In this document: piece after piece, positions 1-5,308 of the stretch | Position numbering within the stretch: position 1 is the stretch's first letter | Layout: every line of letters starts with the position of its first letter | Source: Campylobacterales bacterium | Lineage (GTDB): Bacteria; Campylobacterota; Campylobacteria; Campylobacterales; QNZT01 | DNA: 5,308 bases | Assembly: GCA_015663225.1 (NCBI GenBank) | Contig: DQSO01000124.1 | Location: forward strand, 1-5,308 | Direction: 5' to 3' | Notes under the pieces: generated by a model | Told to the model about the DNA's origin: nothing | What the model saw: the letters and a program-made list of their open reading frames with translations, nothing else | Database searches by the model: none | Position numbers and translations under genes: made by a program

Positions 1-501
1 GTCTCTCAAAATATCACTAAATGAGTTTTTTAACTGATTTATGCCTCTTATAAATTCTTTTAGCTCACCATCTCTAAAGTTCTCTTCATTTAAAACTTTT
101 ATATAACTACCAGTTTTATATTCATGTAAAACAGTTAAAATATCATTAAATGATGTGTGAAGTTTAGCTGAGACTATATTTAAACTTTTTGCAAAATAGT
201 TTAAATATGGATCATCAGTAACTAGTTTTATACGATCACTAAAGCAACCATCAGCCATTTTTTCAACCAAAAGTAGCATCTCTCCATTTACACCCAAGTC
301 ATTTGTTGTTTTATTTTCTAAAAGCAAGGCAATATGAGAAATCTTATTATAAATTTTTTGTAACTCTGAACTCATAACTTTTTCTTTATCAAAATCAATT
401 GAGTTACTACCTCTTTGTAAAAAGATTTCTACAGAGTCTAATAAAGCAAGTATATCATCTACCTGATTTGTTTGGTTACTATTTTTAAATATTGATAACA
501 T
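1..501 (-). CDS. Methyl-accepting chemotaxis-like protein with HAMP-like repeats, N-terminal part (3' end outside window)
   Basis: The frame is open for 167 codons from the ATG at 501 to the left edge with no stop, so the C-terminus is missing. The visible part has no hydrophobic segment and no signal peptide, so it should be cytosolic. It shows helix-rich units resembling poly-HAMP signalling modules: about residues 17-61 (VEIFLQRG), 74-114 (VEKMADGCFSDRI, then DPYLNYFAKSLN) and 118-165 (LHEYKTGSYIKVL, then ELKEFIRGINQL). This arrangement is familiar to me from soluble Campylobacterota chemoreceptors, whose methyl-accepting hairpin would lie beyond the window. The start is well supported: AGGA overlaps the stop of the upstream PAS gene and sits 6 bases before the ATG, and the intergenic gap is only 8 bases, suggesting coupled translation. 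By inference it is the signalling partner of the PAS protein. It could instead be another HAMP-repeat signalling protein, because the diagnostic domain is not visible. Confidence 0.7.
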   Translation of the reverse strand, partial: MLSIFKNSNQTNQVDDILALLDSVEIFLQRGSNSIDFDKEKVMSSELQKIYNKISHIALLLENKTTNDLGVNGEMLLLVEKMADGCFSDRIKLVTDDPYLNYFAKSLNIVSAKLHTSFNDILTVLHEYKTGSYIKVLNEENFRDGELKEFIRGINQLKNSFSDILRD

Positions 502-509
502 AATTTTTC

Positions 510-905
510 CTAATCTAAAGTTTTATATAATTTTTCTGAATCTTCTATCTCTTTATCTGTTGGCTTAATCCTAACAGAAACATATCGTATCTCTCCACTT
601 GGTGAAGTAGAAGGATAAATTTTAGCATTTACCCAATAGTATGAGCCATCTTTTGCCAAATTTTTTACAATCCCCTGCCAAATTTTCCCACTCTTTATAG
701 TCTTCCATAAATCTTCAAAGGCAGCTTTAGGCATATCAGGGTGTCTATTTATATTGTGTGGTTTTCCTATGAGTTCATCTTTGCTATACCCTGTAATTTT
801 GCAAAAATCATCATTAGCATAGATGATATGACCTTTTTTATCTGTTTGTGAAACTATAATAGTCTCTTTATCTAGTTTAACTTCGTGCTCTGCTGTCGCA
901 TACAT
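510..905 (-). CDS. Stand-alone Aer-type PAS domain protein (probable FAD redox/energy-taxis sensor)
   Basis: This 131-residue soluble protein is essentially one PAS domain of the Aer/CetB kind. Compared with E. coli Aer from memory, the PAS core aligns without gaps over the key region with an offset of three. N31, R54, H55, D57, F63, W76 and N82 correspond to Aer N34, R57, H58, D60, F66, W79 and N85, several of which are known to be needed for FAD binding or signalling. The signature HNINRHPDMPKAAF and the GIVKN and YYWVNA strands are intact. There is no transmembrane segment and no MCP domain, so it must signal through a partner, most simply the chemoreceptor-like gene 8 bases downstream. 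I chose the ATG at 905 because AAGGAG lies 8 bases upstream. An ATG at 941 would add 12 residues but lacks a clear ribosome binding site. FAD binding is inferred from residue conservation. Confidence 0.88.
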   Translation of the reverse strand: MYATAEHEVKLDKETIIVSQTDKKGHIIYANDDFCKITGYSKDELIGKPHNINRHPDMPKAAFEDLWKTIKSGKIWQGIVKNLAKDGSYYWVNAKIYPSTSPSGEIRYVSVRIKPTDKEIEDSEKLYKTLD

Positions 906-909
906 CAGT

Positions 910-918
910 CTCTCTCCT
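910..918 (-). promoter_or_regulatory. Ribosome binding site that decides the PAS gene start
   Basis: On the minus strand, AAGGAGAGA lies just before the ATG at 905, with 8 bases between AAGGAG and the start codon. The alternative in-frame ATG at 941 has only a weak purine run upstream. This favours the shorter protein, which also begins about where Aer-type PAS proteins usually begin. Confidence 0.7.
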
Positions 919-940
919 TGACTAATTATTTTATTAACCA

Positions 941-999
941 TATATCGGCATCTCTAGAATTTTTTTTATAGTTAAATTTATATTTTTTTTACCGATATA
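941..999. repeat. Spaced 8-bp inverted repeat in the divergent promoter region
   Basis: TATATCGG at 941-948 is matched by its reverse complement CCGATATA at 992-999, with 43 bases between. The centres are 51 bases apart, close to five DNA turns. The right arm overlaps the proposed -10 box of the hotdog gene, and the left arm lies upstream of the PAS gene start. This could be a pair of regulator sites, but 8 bp in AT-rich DNA may be chance. Confidence 0.3.
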
Positions 1000-1001
1000 G
1001 T
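960..1001 (+). promoter_or_regulatory. Probable sigma70 promoter for the hotdog gene, Campylobacterota style
   Basis: A -10-like TATAGT lies at 996-1001. It is preceded by T-rich blocks at 960-967 (eight T), about 972-979 and 983-990 (eight T), roughly 11-12 bases apart. Periodic T-rich stretches in place of a -35 box are the known pattern of sigma70 promoters in Campylobacter and Helicobacter. Transcription would start near 1008, giving a leader of about 20 bases. The same intergenic region must hold the promoter of the divergent PAS-receptor unit. TATAAA-like boxes occur on the minus strand there, but I cannot choose among them. Confidence 0.5.
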
Positions 1002-1026
1002 AGGTAATTAATAAAAAAGGTTTTTT

Positions 1027-3833
<2,807 letters not shown>

Positions 3834-3852
3834 AACTGTACTTGTAGAGTTA

Positions 3853-4122
3853 TTACTTTCTAATGCCTAATTCAGCAATGATTGCTAGGTATCTAGCATA
3901 ATCTTTACCTTTTAAGTATTTTAAAAGTCTTTTTCTTTGACCAACAAGTTTTAGTAGACCTAGACGAGAGCTATGATCTTTCTTGTTTATTTTTAAGTGT
4001 TCTGTTAAGTAAGCGATTCTATTTGTTATTATTGCTATTTGAACTTCTGGAGAACCTGTATCATTCTCACCTCTTGCATGTTTTTTTATGATTTCTGATT
4101 TCGTCGCCGAATCTAAAGCCAT
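3853..4122 (-). CDS. rpsO: 30S ribosomal protein S15
   Basis: This 89-residue protein is the usual S15 length and carries the family signatures throughout: an N-terminal [26 protein letters not shown] residues ([16 protein letters not shown]), [32 protein letters not shown], and [15 protein letters not shown] at the end. S15 binds 16S rRNA in the central domain and is a primary binder in 30S platform assembly. AGGAGGT stands 5 bases before the ATG at 4122, an excellent ribosome binding site. The gene appears to be transcribed alone from its own promoter. In many bacteria rpsO is followed by pnp, but here the next gene is convergent and its stop codon is only 19 bases away. In other bacteria S15 represses its own mRNA through leader structures. 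The leader implied here is only about 26 bases, which leaves little room for this. Confidence 0.98.
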   Translation of the reverse strand: MALDSATKSEIIKKHARGENDTGSPEVQIAIITNRIAYLTEHLKINKKDHSSRLGLLKLVGQRKRLLKYLKGKDYARYLAIIAELGIRK

Positions 4123-4154
4123 ATTGACCTCCTGATTGGTATTTTGGAACTGAG

Positions 4155-4160
4155 ATTATA
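4155..4160 (-). promoter_or_regulatory. -10 box of the rpsO promoter
   Basis: On the minus strand a perfect TATAAT, preceded by TATG, lies 32 bases upstream of the rpsO start codon. Transcription would begin near 4148, giving a leader of about 26 bases that contains the AGGAGGT ribosome binding site. No good -35 box is visible; the upstream DNA is T/A-rich, as usual in this phylum. Confidence 0.65.
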
Positions 4161-4204
4161 CATATTTAACCAAAAAGTTTTATTAATTCTTTATTGAAAT
4201 GTTA

Positions 4205-4237
4205 AAAGAGAGTAAATTTGTATAATTTACTCTCTTT
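4205..4237. repeat. Perfect 14-bp-arm palindrome between rpsO and the lipoprotein operon
   Basis: Bases 4205-4218 (AAAGAGAGTAAATT) are the exact reverse complement of 4224-4237, around the 5-base centre TGTAT. It lies between two divergent genes, so neither visible gene ends here and a terminator role is not expected. Its centre sits where a -35 element would be for the TACAAT box at 4242-4247, and a TATAAT (4221-4226) lies inside it. A regulator operator is the simplest reading. An RNA hairpin in a longer leader is the alternative. Confidence 0.6.
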
Positions 4238-4241
4238 ATGC

Positions 4242-4247
4242 TACAAT
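4242..4247 (+). promoter_or_regulatory. Extended -10 box of the lipoprotein-operon promoter
   Basis: TACAAT is preceded by TGC, forming the extended -10 arrangement TGnTAnAAT. TTGTAT at 4218-4223 could act as a poor -35 box at an 18-base spacing, and it falls at the centre of the palindrome. Transcription would start near 4254, about 30 bases before the ATG at 4284. A second -10-like TATAAT at 4221-4226 could give a start near 4233 instead. Confidence 0.5.
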
Positions 4248-4283
4248 CCTTGGATATTTAATCTCGCTCAAAAAGGATTTAAG

Positions 4284-4670
4284 ATGTTAAGATTTTTCTA
4301 TACACTGGGTATTGTTATATTGGTATCTGGTTGTAGTTCTAAAGGAATTAATATATCACCTGTTACCAATGATAGAACCCTGCTAAAAAAGTTTGATAAT
4401 CCCAAAGTTAAGATCTATATGAGTGGAGAGATAGGTCAAGTTAGAGCTAAGATGGATGAACTTGATTCATTGATAGCATCTAAAAGAGATCTAAAAGCAA
4501 ACATGTTAAAGCAAAAAATTGACTCTGATATTGAGGTTATTTTACTTGAAGCAAAGGTGAGAGAGTTAAGAGAAAAAAATAATAAATTTAAAGCAGAGCT
4601 AAATGAGTTTGAAGGTGGTGAAGATACCGTTTTAGATGATATAGAAGCACTTATGAGGGATGAAGGATGA
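4284..4670 (+). CDS. Small coiled-coil lipoprotein of unknown function
   Basis: This 128-residue protein has a lipoprotein signal peptide: a hydrophobic stretch LRFFYTLGIVILV followed by lipobox V14-S15-G16-C17. The mature protein would start at C17 and, with serine at +2, would be expected at the outer membrane. About residues 49-110 are rich in charged residues with regular hydrophobics (GQVRAKMDELDSLIASKRDL, then VILLEAKVRELREKNNKF), predicting a long coiled coil. The tail is acidic. The ATG at 4284 is chosen because AAAGGA lies 6 bases upstream and the signal peptide begins there. A TTG at 4218 in the same frame would lie inside the promoter palindrome. The stop overlaps the next gene's ATG (ATGA), indicating one operon with translational coupling. 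I do not recognise a named family. The partner gene suggests an envelope structural or adaptor role. Confidence 0.8.
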   Translation: MLRFFYTLGIVILVSGCSSKGINISPVTNDRTLLKKFDNPKVKIYMSGEIGQVRAKMDELDSLIASKRDLKANMLKQKIDSDIEVILLEAKVRELREKNNKFKAELNEFEGGEDTVLDDIEALMRDEG

Positions 4671-5308
4671 AAAAATATATACTATTACCATTAGTTTCAG
4701 TTTTTTTTGTAGGTTGTACAAGTAGCACTAAAACAACTCAACTAGTTACAACACCACAAGTTAAAAGTGCATTAGCAAAATACAACAAAGCAAAAAATGA
4801 CATACTGATAAAAGAGTATGCAGCCCAAGAGATTTATAAAGCTACTAAGATAAGCTCAAAAGTAAGAGTACAAACGGATAAAGAGTTAGCAAATCACTAT
4901 GCATACCTTCTTAATAATCAAGTTAAAATTGCTTCTCTTACCGCAGAAAGATTAGATCTGCAAGAGAAGTTAAATGATGTAATCACTCAAAGAAATGAAG
5001 CAATAGATGCTATAAATATTCAACGAGCAGAAGAGGAAAATATTGGTGTTGATGGTTTGCAAATAGATAATAGTGCAGTGCAGAGTAATTTTTCATATCA
5101 AGCTTTAGGGGCAAGTGAAGTTTATACTATTGGTGGAAAATATTTTGATAATGAGATGGTTAGATTTAATAGTGAGCTAAATCTTTTAATAGATCATATA
5201 GTTACCCAGTTAAAAACTAAAAGCAATAAAAAAGCAGTACTAAAAAGCTATACAGATGATGCTGGAAGCAGATCATACAATATTGATATGTCAGTTAGAC
5301 GAGCTAAC
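4667..5308 (+). CDS. OmpA-family peptidoglycan-binding lipoprotein (3' end outside window)
   Basis: The frame is open for 214 codons to the right edge. Residues 1-17 form a lipoprotein signal with lipobox F14-V15-G16-C17, and threonine at +2 suggests the outer membrane. About residues 30-135 are alanine-, lysine- and glutamate-rich helices (YNKAKNDILIKEYAAQEIYK, then LANHYAYLLNNQVKIASLTA), probably a helical stalk, with some resemblance to DUF4398-type regions. From about 153 an OmpA C-terminal domain begins: KYFDNEMVRFNSELNLLIDHI, then SYTDDAGSRSYNIDMSVRRA. The TD aspartate (D197) and the N-x-x-x-S-x-x-R-A segment (N205 to R212) match the residues that bind diaminopimelate in the family. It should therefore link the outer membrane to peptidoglycan. 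GAGGGA lies 6 bases before the ATG, which overlaps the stop of the preceding lipoprotein gene. The last part of the OmpA domain is missing from the window. Confidence 0.85.
   Translation, partial: MKKYILLPLVSVFFVGCTSSTKTTQLVTTPQVKSALAKYNKAKNDILIKEYAAQEIYKATKISSKVRVQTDKELANHYAYLLNNQVKIASLTAERLDLQEKLNDVITQRNEAIDAINIQRAEEENIGVDGLQIDNSAVQSNFSYQALGASEVYTIGGKYFDNEMVRFNSELNLLIDHIVTQLKTKSNKKAVLKSYTDDAGSRSYNIDMSVRRAN

Noticed and set aside
906..941. Longer PAS protein starting at the ATG at 941
   Set aside because: It has no clear ribosome binding site, while the ATG at 905 has AAGGAG at good spacing. It remains possible.
4205..4237. Intrinsic terminator
   Set aside because: Both neighbouring genes are transcribed away from this element, so no visible transcript ends here, and the only T-run is the three bases closing the stem.
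4218..4283. Upstream extension of the first lipoprotein to a TTG at 4218
   Set aside because: It would place coding sequence in the promoter palindrome and ahead of the signal peptide; the ATG at 4284 has a good ribosome binding site and a proper lipoprotein signal.

Overview
The window is a compact, AT-rich bacterial stretch (A/T-heavy third positions, T-tract promoters without clear -35 boxes) that reads as Campylobacterota (epsilonproteobacteria), probably a free-living Sulfurimonas/Arcobacter-like lineage. This rests on the protein signatures (Aer-type PAS protein beside a soluble chemoreceptor, a hotdog protein of the HP0420/Cj0977 kind, a 645-residue LigA) and the promoter style. The genus is inference.

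Layout. On the minus strand at the left edge is a two-gene chemotaxis unit: a stand-alone FAD-type PAS protein (905 to 510) followed 8 bases later by the N-terminus of a soluble, HAMP-repeat chemoreceptor-like protein that runs off the left edge (501 to 1). A divergent promoter region with phased T-tracts (about 906-1026) separates it from a plus-strand run: a hotdog-fold protein (1027-1440), NAD-dependent DNA ligase ligA (1472-3409), and a membrane-anchored Sel1-repeat protein (3399-3833) that overlaps ligA by 11 bases. Ribosomal protein S15 (rpsO, 4122 to 3853) converges on that run with only 19 bases between stop codons. rpsO diverges from a second plus-strand operon of two lipoproteins: a small coiled-coil lipoprotein (4284-4670), then, with an ATGA overlap, an OmpA-domain lipoprotein (4667 to beyond the right edge).

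Function. The left pair fits a split energy/redox-taxis receptor, with FAD sensing on one polypeptide and signalling on the other. LigA and S15 are housekeeping genes. The lipoprotein pair looks like an outer-membrane/peptidoglycan anchoring unit.

The most notable non-coding signals are two perfect inverted repeats. A 14-bp-arm palindrome (4205-4237) lies over the upstream part of the lipoprotein-operon promoter. A 12-bp-arm hairpin (1444-1472) ends on the ligA start codon, which has no visible Shine-Dalgarno sequence. I saw no CRISPR array, insertion sequence, tRNA, rRNA or defence system, and nothing that I would call a wholly new system.
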